Of a DNA stretch of 60,000 nt, positions 35,770 through 46,200 are shown one piece after another (position 1 is the stretch's first letter; each line of letters begins with the position of its first letter). A program made the translations under genes and the position numbers. The stretch spans positions 4,192,359 to 4,252,358 of the forward strand of contig NC_087075.1 in assembly GCF_026151205.1 (NCBI RefSeq), given 5' to 3'. The stretch comes from Bolinopsis microptera. Lineage: Eukaryota > Ctenophora > Tentaculata > Lobata > Bolinopsidae. Under the pieces are notes generated by a model. That model did not search any database. It was not told where the DNA came from and saw nothing but the letters and a program-made list of their open reading frames with translations.

Positions 35770-37140
35770 AGCGTGTAAACCGCTCCTCTATCGTTGTTTT
35801 CAGTGTCCGATCCAAAACCAAATCCTGGGGTTACACGTCATGTGGATTGTGGGGGCCTGTGAGCGTGTTAGTTTCCTGTGGAAGGTGTTATTTGCCTGTG
35901 GGAAAAGCGCGAGCGGTTATGCTGCGGTTCTAAGGTTTGTATAGGCTATTATATAGCCTTTCCTTGTTGTAGAGATGGCTAGTCCCTTCCTTTGCATAGG
36001 TTAGAAACACCCATACACCTCCTGTTCGAGCCACCCACCCCACACCGCGTGGAGGTTCGGTGAGGTTTTTCGTCGGGCTAAAAAACAACGTACTATATAA
36101 AGCATAAGTTTCCTGGTGATTAGTCCATTTCTTTGATAAATTGATTCTACATATTTTCATGATCTAATAATCGAGCAAGGTACATGTCTCCTGAATTCTT
36201 GAATGATGTTGCAAATCTTTTCCTATATCGAAAAACGCAAGGCAAATCACATACGACCTTTTGATTGTGGAACTGAAATTCGATTAAAAGTTCCTTGAGG
36301 TCCTTGCACCTAGCTTATCTTAATATTGCTTCTCCAACACTCCTAGCTTCTCAATACTCCTTCCGAGGAACAAGTGGAACGAACAATCTAACGATAGATT
36401 GCAAATCTAATTAATATTAGATTTGAATGATGTTCCAAATATTTTCCTATATCGAAAAACGCGTACCTTCGCTGTGACGCAAGGCAAATTTCATAATGAT
36501 TAACTGCATTAAGGAAGTTATAAATTTCACCTACAACAGAAATCAGGATACTCTGCCCTCACACCACTTAAGCACTTAAGGGTTAGACTGGTTCTTGCTA
36601 GTATATTTAAACAAAATTTTATCGTACTCTCTTATTCATTCTGTTGCCAACTAGGGGGCCAGCTAGATCAGATATCCAGTATGTTCACTGATCCAGCTAA
36701 CTTTTATCCAATCCGGTCTGGTTTCATTTCCAATATTCGCCGAACCTGGCTCAGTATTTGTCGTTAGCGAGCGCTAGCCGGCGTTAGCGAGCACTTTTGT
36801 CAGTAGGAGCTATTATTGGCATCGAACGGTTTTAAGGCAATAATTCGCCAACTTTGACACACTCAGAATACGATACCTCTTTTCTACTGTGAGGTGTCCT
36901 CAAAACCCTTCCAACTCATTATTTGATGGTTCTTTTACCAATCTTAGCCATAAAATATGTTATTTCGAAAAGTAAGCTAATACAGGCACTTGGTTATTGG
37001 GAAATGAGGTAAATTATGTCACATTATATGAAATTTTCAATTTTGGGCGAATTGCCGGAATCATTTATATCTAATTTTGGTTTGAAAGGCGGAAAAACTC
37101 TATATAAGCAAGATACACTGATACAGTTGATTTAAGTTAA
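35770..37140. other. No gene recognised
   Basis: Short repeats only (for example TTTTCCTATATCGAAAAACGC at 36219 and 36441). No exon-like frame with convincing splice sites. Confidence 0.4.
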
Positions 37141-37147
37141 GGGTAGT

Positions 37148-37439
37148 CAGTGGCGAAACGTTGCTTGTTGGCGCCCCCCCCCCCCCCCCCCCCGCTGAAA
37201 AAGCGCCCCCCTGTTGGCGCCCCCTGTCCTTTTGTTGCCCTTGCCAAAAATTGAACAAATTAGATGATTTTAGAGGATACGACAGTAAAATCTTTATAAA
37301 AGGGTGTTTCCAGTTTTGCTAGTACCGTAGCTAAGTTTTCGAAATTGTCCCACATTCAAAAGACGATTTGGCACCACCCTAAGGTTGCGCCCCCCCCCCC
37401 CGCACAGCAGGGTCGGCGGGGAACTTCGTTACGCCACGG
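37148..37439. mobile_element. Second hAT-like MITE copy, inverted relative to 10.4 kb
   Basis: Starts CAGTGGCGAAACG and ends CGTTACGCCACGG, with the same internal blocks as 10391-10680 in reverse (AAATTGAACAAATTAGATGA, TTTCGAAATTGTCCCACATTC). It contains C20 and C12 tracts. Confidence 0.85.
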
Positions 37440-37841
37440 ACCACCGGCCGATTAAAAAATCTCACTAATTTGGCTTCGTCAGATTGTTGTTTGATTAAGC
37501 TGTTCGGAAATTACCCACAGACAGACAGACACACACACACATATCGAGATTATTAGTATTGATTATGTAACGTGATGGAAATATTTAAAGCGGTTAATAA
37601 CATTTATAATGCTAAATAACATTTGTATTGCAAGGCACCAATAGCATCATAACTTTATTTACCAAATTTTAGTAGTAGTACGGACTAAAATGTTATCATC
37701 AAGATTTCTAGTAATTTACATCTAGGATGACTGGTATTATTTATAAAATTTGTTAAATATTTCTTGAGACATGATCAGTTTACCCTCGTCTCCCACTTCG
37801 AATTTTGTTTAATATACTTTTACGATATTCCAATTCCCAGA

Positions 37842-37917
37842 ATGAAAATGTCTCTGAATATCGTTGTGGTCACTCATGCTTTGGCGCTTTTGGCGATCAG
37901 TGTAGCTTCTGGAAAAG
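37842..37917 (+). CDS. Lectin exon 1: signal peptide
   Basis: ATG AAA ATG start, hydrophobic core, donor G|GTAGGA, phase 1. Confidence 0.8.
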
Positions 37918-40786
37918 GTAGGAAATTATTCAAATAATGCATGTCGATTTGAACTTTGATAATCGACGCATGTCAAAAGATACTGGTTTAGAGCCCCACA
38001 TGATACGTCTGCTCATGAGTGATAGAAATAAATGGAGACATGCGTTGACACGAAACTCGTTCCAGATTTAGTCTTAGACATGTGGTCCGACCTAGACAGT
38101 AGGTCGCTGAAATTGGTTAATGCCCAACAAAGCTCCACCTACAAGACTGGATATGCAAGAAAAGCGATCGACGGTAACACTAGTGGGTGGTATTCTACAG
38201 ATAAGTACGTTAAGTCTGTTTAATCACATTATGTTCTAAATGAGCGATGGAAAGCAAGTCAGTCAAATTATGGTGGATTGAACTTATTAATGTTTACTTG
38301 GCGGCGCTCAGCCTGTCATTCCGCCGAATCTCTATTCTCTATATTATGTTTATGAATATTATAGCCTGGCTCCCCCCGACGTATATATATATATCGTACA
38401 TTGTCAGTTCCTGCACACACACCGGATTGCAAGTAAAACCCTCTTGGCAAGCTGATTTTGCTGAGTATAGGCAGGCTGCAGTGCACAAGGTCATTGTTTC
38501 CAACAGGGTGGACTGCTGTTCAGATAGGCTCTCCCACGTTAAGGTTAGTCGGCTATCGATTATTAACCCATAAAAATACAGGGTGGGCCAAAAGTCAGTA
38601 GGCATACGTTGGCCTCAATAGCTCAGTCACTGATTGCCCAATTGAAATAATTCTTTCTGGTATGACTTACTACCACCACTGGTTCGAGGATTTTGTCAAA
38701 TCGAAAAATATTCGAGATAATGAAGGTTCATTTTTTGTGATTAGGTGAAACCGTTAACCACCCCGTTAAACATTATGGGAATTGTTAAGGGTGCCCAATT
38801 AAGGTGTCGTGTCACGGTGTCACATAATCACCCAGTCAATTTTGTTAACGAGATACAGAAAATGCTTGATAACTTCGTCAATTCTTATCTGTTTTGCCTC
38901 ATCTTTTCAGATCATATGCAACATTTAATATTCTACCGTCTCTGAAAACATTAGGCGTTCAGCATGTTCAGACAAAACAGTATAGGTGTTTTAATATTAA
39001 ATGGGCGTGGTCTAAAATATTCGAATTTTCAAATTTTGACGACGGAATCCTTGAACCAGTAAGTACAGTATGCCATCTACAAAGCAATAGCTCTCAAATA
39101 TAAAACATGGCGGAGCTTATATTAAGGCCAACGCATATGCCCACTGACTTTTGACCCACCCTGTGGCTGTAGTATTCCTAAAATGAAACAATCAGACAAA
39201 ACAATTAATAATTTAAAGTTGTTCAGAATTCAGATGTTAAACATATCGACAGTGCAGCTTTCATGATACATTTTTCCTCGCGTCATGATGAGTGAACGTC
39301 GAATTATTTTTATTAGTTATGTGCCTAAAGTAGTGCTAAAAGTTGTCTCCTAATTTGTAAAACTCCAAGCATTTTTAATTTCTCAATTCCACCTATTTTA
39401 ATGTTGAATTTCATCTTAAACCTGTTTCTGTAAAGGTGTACGTGGATGACCATCTATGTGGTACATTGCATTATCGTGGAGGAACAAGTCAGTACCCAGT
39501 TGATTGTGGGGGTGCCGTTGGAAGTCGTATCAATATAGTAGGGAAAGATAACGTATATTTGACCCTCTGTGAGGTTCGGGCTTTTGGAGTGGTTGAAACA
39601 AGAACAAGTTAGTCACCTTTTATCATTATGTTTAGTATCTTAATTAAAATGCATCCCAACTTATCTTTAGTACAGATAAAGGCCCGGGATAACATAATTT
39701 ATAATTTTAAAAAGTTTATCTTTTGTTTTAAATAAACCGATACCATGATCCTGAATTTTTTTTTGACCGGTATCATTTCTTAAGCCGATGGTGTCGTATA
39801 AGAACTTTGAAAGCTTTTAGCTTCGATGGATATTATTTTTCTATCAAACACATGTATCACGTGCTCTGCTCATTATTCGTTATATCATAAACCTGGGGAA
39901 CTGTAACAAATTTAACACTGAACGTACTCAACTTAACCACAGCACTCGCACAACGGGGACCGTTACTGATTCAATTAAGTGACGAGAACTTTACTTATAT
40001 CATATCTACTTCTACTTCTAGTTCACTCACTTTATTTTCTGCGCATGTCAAACTTTATATTTTCTGCGTATGTCAAAACGTTATTAATCATTTACCGAAC
40101 ATAGATATTTTTATTTGTTTATAAGACTTTTATTTTAGATTGGAGAAATGACAATCGATGTGGAAAGAATCATCGGCTTCCTGACGGTGCTGTATCTATT
40201 TGCAATCCTAACCTCGGCGAATGGATGAAATGTTCACAACATGGTTATTGCTATGACCATGGAAGTAAGTCTTCACTTAGTAACTCTTCCCTGGTCGATT
40301 GAATGGTTGGTTGAGTAGTTATAGTGGAATACCACGAATTTTCAACCAACTTTTCAATCAACCGATGAAGACACATGTTTGTTAATTAACCATACATTTG
40401 ATTGGTTACCTTTCAAAAGTTACTCCCCTGTTCGATTACGCTCCCTTAAAAGTTTTGGTCGCAAGAAGAAAATTTTACTTGACATTGTGTTATGCTACCA
40501 TTCATGTGGCATGTTCATTTAAACATTGAATTTTGCAGTTATTTTCATTAAATTTAAAGTTTTATCAACATGCCTTCACCTCAGAATAGAATTTGAGACC
40601 ATACAGTCGACTAAAAAAACAGCAAACGGTTGTAAACGAATTTGAAGCAGGATTTGGACAATTACCAGGCGTAACATATAACTATATAAAGATATAAGTG
40701 CGATGGGTGCGGAATCGCACTATTGACCTATATTCATTTTTTTGCATCTTTTTTCAGGACGTAACATAAGAAATATTATAAAGTAG
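37842..40786 (+). CDS. Secreted F-type lectin (fucolectin) with hevein-like tail, 6 exons, 225 aa
   Basis: Exons: 37842-37917, 38066-38204, 38408-38543, 39436-39607, 40139-40264 and 40758-40786 (678 nt, phases consistent, TAG stop). Residues 1-24 are a signal peptide (hydrophobic VVVTHALALLAISVASG). About 35-170 is an F5/8C-like F-type lectin fold: KAIDGNTSGWYS, SCTHTG, PSWQADF, RVDCCSDRL (105-113, the RxDx4R sugar-binding motif with the vicinal cysteines of the family) and VYLTLCEVRAFGV. Residues 176-216 carry four cysteines (182, 196, 206, 212) in a CGKNHRLPDGA...CNPN...KCS..GYC arrangement reminiscent of a degenerate hevein/chitin-binding domain. Family members bind fucosylated glycans in innate immunity or adhesion; that role is inferred. 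The last short exon is the least certain. Confidence 0.85.
38066..38204 (+). CDS. Lectin exon 2: N-terminal half of the F-type domain
   Basis: Acceptor GTTCCAG|AT; LKLVNAQQSSTYKTGYARKA and the family hallmark AIDGNTSG; donor AA|GTACGT, phase 2. Confidence 0.85.
38408..38543 (+). CDS. Lectin exon 3: sugar-binding core
   Basis: Acceptor TTGTCAG|T; SCTHT, PSWQADF and RVDCCSDRLSHVK; donor AAG|GTTAGT, phase 0. Confidence 0.88.
38579..39163. mobile_element. 585-bp non-autonomous DNA transposon in lectin intron 3
   Basis: Terminal inverted repeats of about 37 bp: CAGGGTGGGCCAAAAGTCAG at the left and CTGACTTTTGACCCACCCTG at the right, both followed inward by the GGCATA(C/T)..GTTGGCC block. TA precedes the left end. 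There is no transposase. The TIR style and possible TA target suggest Tc1/mariner-like origin, as inference. Confidence 0.85.
39436..39607 (+). CDS. Lectin exon 4: C-terminal half of the F-type domain
   Basis: Acceptor CTGTAAAG|GT; VYVDDHLCGTLHYRGG, VDCGGAVGS and YLTLCEVRAFG, the typical last strand of F-type lectins; donor A|GTTAGT. Confidence 0.88.
40139..40264 (+). CDS. Lectin exon 5: hevein-like cysteine module
   Basis: Acceptor TTTTAG|AT; WRNDNRCGKNHRLPDG, CNPN, KCSQHGYCYDHG; donor A|GTAAGT. The classical CC pair of hevein is reduced to a single Cys. Confidence 0.75.
40758..40786 (+). CDS. Lectin exon 6: short terminal exon
   Basis: A strong acceptor (TTTTTTCAG|GA) in the right phase leads to nine codons and TAG. 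It was chosen because it keeps phase and follows a long pyrimidine tract; other 3' exons are possible. Confidence 0.5.
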
Positions 40787-40789
40787 AAT

Positions 40790-43109
40790 TAATTTTTTTA
40801 AATCAGGAAAACATTATAAAATAATTTTTCTCGCCCCAGTCATCTTACCCGTGTAATTGTGAAACATTCTATGAGGGTATCACTACCTATAATCATTATT
40901 ATTAATTATTATAATTATTAATTATAATTAATTCTAGTTTATTTATTGTCAGGAAGCTCAGTTTATATATTTACGTAACACATTTTCGCATAAAAGTTTT
41001 AGGCAAGCGCAGAATTAAGAAACTATTTACAAAACATTAGTGCATTTATCCTTACAGTTGCATTTATCCTTACAGTTACTATATCATTTACTCTTACTAT
41101 AGGTCTATACAGTCTTACATATTGCCTTTAACAATTGCTTGTCAAGAGAACGCTAGATCTGGACATTTGTAGGAAGGTCAACTTGTTTGATGACAGTGAT
41201 TCTGAGTTTCTGCATTTATCAACATGGAAGCTAATGTTTAGATAATCGCTCTCATCTGTCAAAAAAACATGGATATCATCCTATCAGTGCCTAGATCTGT
41301 ACAATACATTAAAACAGTGCCTAGATCTGTACAATACATTAAAACATTTTAAAATGTAGTCTTATATAATTTAGTGTGGCTTTAAAATCGTGTAACATTT
41401 ACATTTTTCCTTTTAGACTAATAATTTCTAAAAACTCGTTTCACTCGTGTTCCATCATTTATAATTCATGTAAATTTAAAGCTTATCGGAAAAAATGGGC
41501 AATGTTAGCCAAATCTTTTAGATTCAGAAAATAACATAATGGTACCTCCGAGTCTAATGTTATTATAGACACGAGCTATAAAAAGAAACATTTCCAGGAT
41601 CTAGAAATAATGGGTTAAACCCATCACTTGTAATGGTTCACCTTACTTCAAACTTAACCATGTGCTTTCGCGGGAGGCGGGCGCACGCCACTGCAAGCGC
41701 AAGGGCTCTATCAAAGGTTATCGTATCGCGTCCCGGTTACTCATTCTCTGTTCTATAATAGTTATAGATTCTATTAACCACGGATATCATCCCTTGGACC
41801 AAATCGAGAAAAAAAAGCTAATGACAATGTTCAAATCATAATGTTTTAGTTGTCCTAGAAAAAGGCAAATTTAAGTTTTAGTAGATGTACTAAAAGAGGT
41901 AATAAGGTAGGAGGTGCACGATAAAAATAAACTTGCTCAGATTTTCAAAATTTTGTGCCATTTTTTCTAGTGTTAGCCTTTTCACAGTACCAAATTTGTC
42001 ATACCTTTTTGGAATGATCACAGTTGATGGCGCAGTGCGCACTACCTGACTACTTGGTACCAGTAGAGGTTGTTAAGCTTAGGGGGATTATCCGCTCGAC
42101 ACATTATATTTATAATCATATAACTCATTTTTAAAAGATATTTTATTGACTGTTGACATTGAATAGAATAACCTTGGTCTCAAGTGATTGAGAGTCAATT
42201 GTCAGGGTCAAATTTGCTGCTAAAAAGGCTTAACTAAGTAAATAAGTACCTACCTTATAGACTTGCTTGAAATTTTGAATTTTAAATTTTAACATGACAA
42301 TATGTTTTCATTTTTTAAATATGACATTTTTCGAACACACATTTTACAGATTAGATGGATATTTTAATCAGAGACCGATTAGTCAGTTAATTGATGATGA
42401 TATGAAACCAATTTGAGGTACTGGAAGTCAAAAACCCCAAAATACTTGTAACATCATATTGTCCCAAATTCTGTCCCATTTTCAGTTTTTGAAGATGAAA
42501 TTTAATTTCCAGGACCGAAATTTTACATTTTTGACTGAATTTCTCACCCGAAACCAATTTGAATTAGTCAGTCAACTATAAATGGCAAATGATAAGATCG
42601 AGGTGGTGCTGGAAGTTTGATTTCGGTAGAAAGAAGCTCATTGCAGAAATCTTAACAAAACGAAAATTCATATTTTCCAAATTCTGTGCCATTTTAATGT
42701 TGTCATCAATCATTCTTAGAAACACAATTTTAACAATTTATTAGTGCAACTTTAAATAAAACAGGTTGAAGAAAAAAAACAATGCCTTACACTGCTAACA
42801 AATCGTTTTTCTAACTTACAATGGAATTTCGAAATTACTAAAAGTAATGATTAATTCTATCTTAATACAGATTTTAAAAAATTAAATACTTTTCAAATTT
42901 TACAGAGTACAGCAATAAATGAATATAACATAGAATCGTTCAAAATATCGCCCCCATCTGTAAAATATGATGGGCACCCAAACACGGTAAACACATAGTG
43001 AACTATGTCCGCAATTACTTGGACCCAATACATCGAATTAATCTAAATCCAAAAATTTATGAAAACTATTTAATAACAAACAAATCCATGGTGAATAACT
43101 GTGGATGGA
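40790..43109. other. Intergenic: lectin 3' end to iGluR-A 3' end
   Basis: AT-rich with no gene. AAAACAGTGCCTAGATCTGT-type duplication near 41285-41345. 42410-42700 carries pieces of the repeat also seen at 9.4 and 23.7 kb (TGACTGAATTT, GACCAATTTGA). Confidence 0.45.
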
Positions 43110-43253
43110 TCAGAACTGACCGTCGTGAGTGTCAAGTGAAACTGGAGGTATTGACTGAGTAGTCGTAAGATCAAAAGACTCCTCGTCCATTTGCATTTCC
43201 TTGACTAAACCAGGACTCAAATCAAAAGTGGCTTTGACTACATCTCCGGTTCC
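43110..43253 (-). CDS. iGluR-A exon 24 (last): cytoplasmic tail and stop
   Basis: Acceptor TTTTCAG|GG; GTGDVVKATFDLSPGLVKEM then an acidic/Thr-rich end (DEESFDLTTTQ) and TGA. Confidence 0.85.
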   Translation of the reverse strand, partial: GTGDVVKATFDLSPGLVKEMQMDEESFDLTTTQSIPPVSLDTHDGQF

Positions 43254-46200
43254 CTGAAAATTAATGTAAGATGCATTAATTTAAGTGATGTATTTATTAT
43301 CAACGTCATTAGAACTTTAGAATTCAGGTGTAACTCTAATGATCATAGTTTGCTTTTATGGTCCGTAGCACCAGACGACGTTTAAATTCACAGAGAGAAT
43401 CGTAATCAGTTTTACTTTTTCAATGGAATGAAGTAGTAGAAGTATCCCCCAAAACATCGAACAAAATCCAAACGAAATAAAATTGGAGTTTTCATGTGAA
43501 ATCCCGGCTACTCCAGCAGTCAATCCACACAGAAATAAGAAAACAGGGAATAAATTAAGCCAAACATCATGCTTTTTGTGTAAAGAAGTTGTCTGTTCAG
43601 TCTTTTGGTCAGCCTGAAGAATAATCATGTACTGTTTCATGAACTGCTGTTACAGGAATTATAATTGCTGCAACTGCAAAAGAAATGTGCTAGGAACTGA
43701 AAAAAAAAACAACAGAAAACTACGAAAACAAAATGCATGCCATTCATTTAATAAGATCATGGCTTTTAATTATACAATTGTTTAAAAAACAAAATCAGAA
43801 GCTGATCAAATAGTTAATTATTTTGGCAGCTTACCAGTTTTCTCCCAGTTCTTCCCTTAGGGGAAGCGTAAAGTTCTAAACCAAATACCATTAGTCCAAT
43901 AATGAACAAGGGGATCGAGATAATTAAGATACCTGAAAAAATTGTTACGTGAATTGGGAACACTTTACAAATAAAAGGATTGAATTTGTCATTGTAGTGT
44001 GTGTCACAGTAGTGTATGTCACAGTAGTAGTGTCACAGTAGTAGTGTCACAGTAGTAGTGTCACAGTAGTAGTGTCACAGTAGTAGTGTCACAGTGAGGG
44101 TCACAAATACGATATTTGTGGTACAAGTAGCCCCTAGAAAGCTAGAAACAGTACCTAGTAAGGAAACAACCTCCAAACTATCAGCCTCAGCATCAAACTC
44201 ACTGTCTTCGTCACATGATCCTGTGATATATCTTTAAAGTTGACTTAACTATAATATGTGATATATTTAAATTAGGCTTTAAAGATATTATACATTTTTC
44301 ATGAATTGTGTTTTTGAAGTTTAAATACAATGTTAATGCTTTGATGTAAAGGTTAATTATTAACTAGAGAAAATTATTTAAACTGATTAAACGGATTTTC
44401 TTTGATTTGGGATTTGTCATACGTTATGACGTATGACAGTGTTTGTAGCGGTTTTTCTCTTTCAAATATTTGACCTAGCTAGGCCCAGGCTAGAGACCAA
44501 GCTTGCATGTTGCCGTGCTTTTCATAAGGTTACCTTGACCGGCGTGATAATGCGCCTTCTAAATGATCTCTTATTACTTTAAATAATCATTGTCTGTTTT
44601 TTTTTTTGTTTTTTTTTTGTCGATGGGCGCTCACTCTACCTCCCCGGGTTTGCGGGGAGGCTACGTCCGCCTTGTGGCTAACGTCTCTTGGAGCTCCTTT
44701 GGTTGCGGAGGTGTACCGAAAGCTCGGCTGGGATGGGGACTCGCTGAGCAGGCACGAACCAAATGGACATAACATTGCTGTTATGACCCGGTGGAACGGC
44801 GATACCCCTAAAAGTATCTGCCATATGTTCCGTCATCGGGGGACTTTCTGTCATTGTCTGTGCTCGAACTAGCTTTTTATCTTTAATTAAAACAAATTCT
44901 TCATAATATCATGGAGCCTGCATAGTGTGGACATGATAAATATTCACCTTGTAACAAGAATCGTATGTCATCCTGATAGTGATACTATCAAAATGACATA
45001 CAATTCCTATTTGATATTGAATGCAAAGCACATCATAATACCTTCAACAAAGTAGTTCCACAGATCCTTAATGACACCCTTTTCCTGCATTACCAGCATC
45101 TCCCTGTTGAATGATTCCAAGTAGGGAGAATCTATCTGGAAAGCGAATGCATATCCAAAATGCACTAACACCTGAAGGGGGTATTTGAAACAAACTAATT
45201 ACAACACTACAAATCTATTATATTTATTGAGAAATATGTAATGTAACGTGATGGAAATATTTTAAACAGGCATATCCTGTCCAAGCCCAGGATGGACTAC
45301 ATGAAGAGTTCGTTGTAACTTAATGTTTGAAAAGCATTAATATAAAGATATAAAGATATGAATCATACAAAAGGTTTGATTAGCAGGACTCAGGAGTCAG
45401 AGCTTTCAAAATACATGTGTCGTCTAGAGCTGGGAATAATGGGGCGAAGAATTATAAAGCGAAGGAGGTGGAAAAGTTTAATATTTTATACAGTACCTCT
45501 CCTATAAGCTGGATATCACAGAACTCCGTGGATGAGGTGTACTCTAGTGGTCCAGCACCGTACATGAATATGTATTTGTTCTCTCGCATTCGCCTCACTG
45601 CATCTGTGAACGAGTCACTTTGGTTGGTCCGCTTGAAGACACTTTGCATCAGAGGGCTCTGTGTGATAAATAGTAATTTTAATGATGCATCTGTGATTAT
45701 TGGAATCTCATTGAAAAGCCTCGTCTACGATCGTTTATGTAAGTGATTAATTTTCGATTACATTACTTTTTGCATATTATGATGCAGTGAAACTATCGGA
45801 CTGCGATGAATATGTGTTATTTTTAAATTTTGATTTTAATATATAACTGAGATGATAGACGGAGATGATCACTGATAGCATTGCTTTTCTACCACTACTA
45901 GTACGCATATAAAGCTTTCAAGTTCATTTAAATATCGAATTGAACTGTTTCACCCTCATTTTTATTGTAATAAATGGCATAAAATTGAAATATTTGTTTG
46001 GCTGAAATGTTGTCTGACTGAAATGTTGTCTGACTGAAATGTTGTCTGACTGAAATGTTGTCTGATTGAAATTTTGTCTGACTGAAATTTTGTCTGACTG
46101 AAATGTTGTCTGACTGAAATGTTGTCTGACTGAAATGTTGTCTGACTGAAATTTTGTCTGACTGAAATTTTGTTTGGCTGAAATGTTGTTTGACTGAAAT

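Noticed and set aside
38590-38660. tRNA-like TAGCTCAGT near 38623
   Set aside because: Only the A-box resemblance; no anticodon arm, and it lies inside the 585-bp TIR element.
44587-44872. Three overlapping open frames in a GC-rich patch
   Set aside because: They lie within a SINE-like insertion with target duplications; frames on both strands are equally open.
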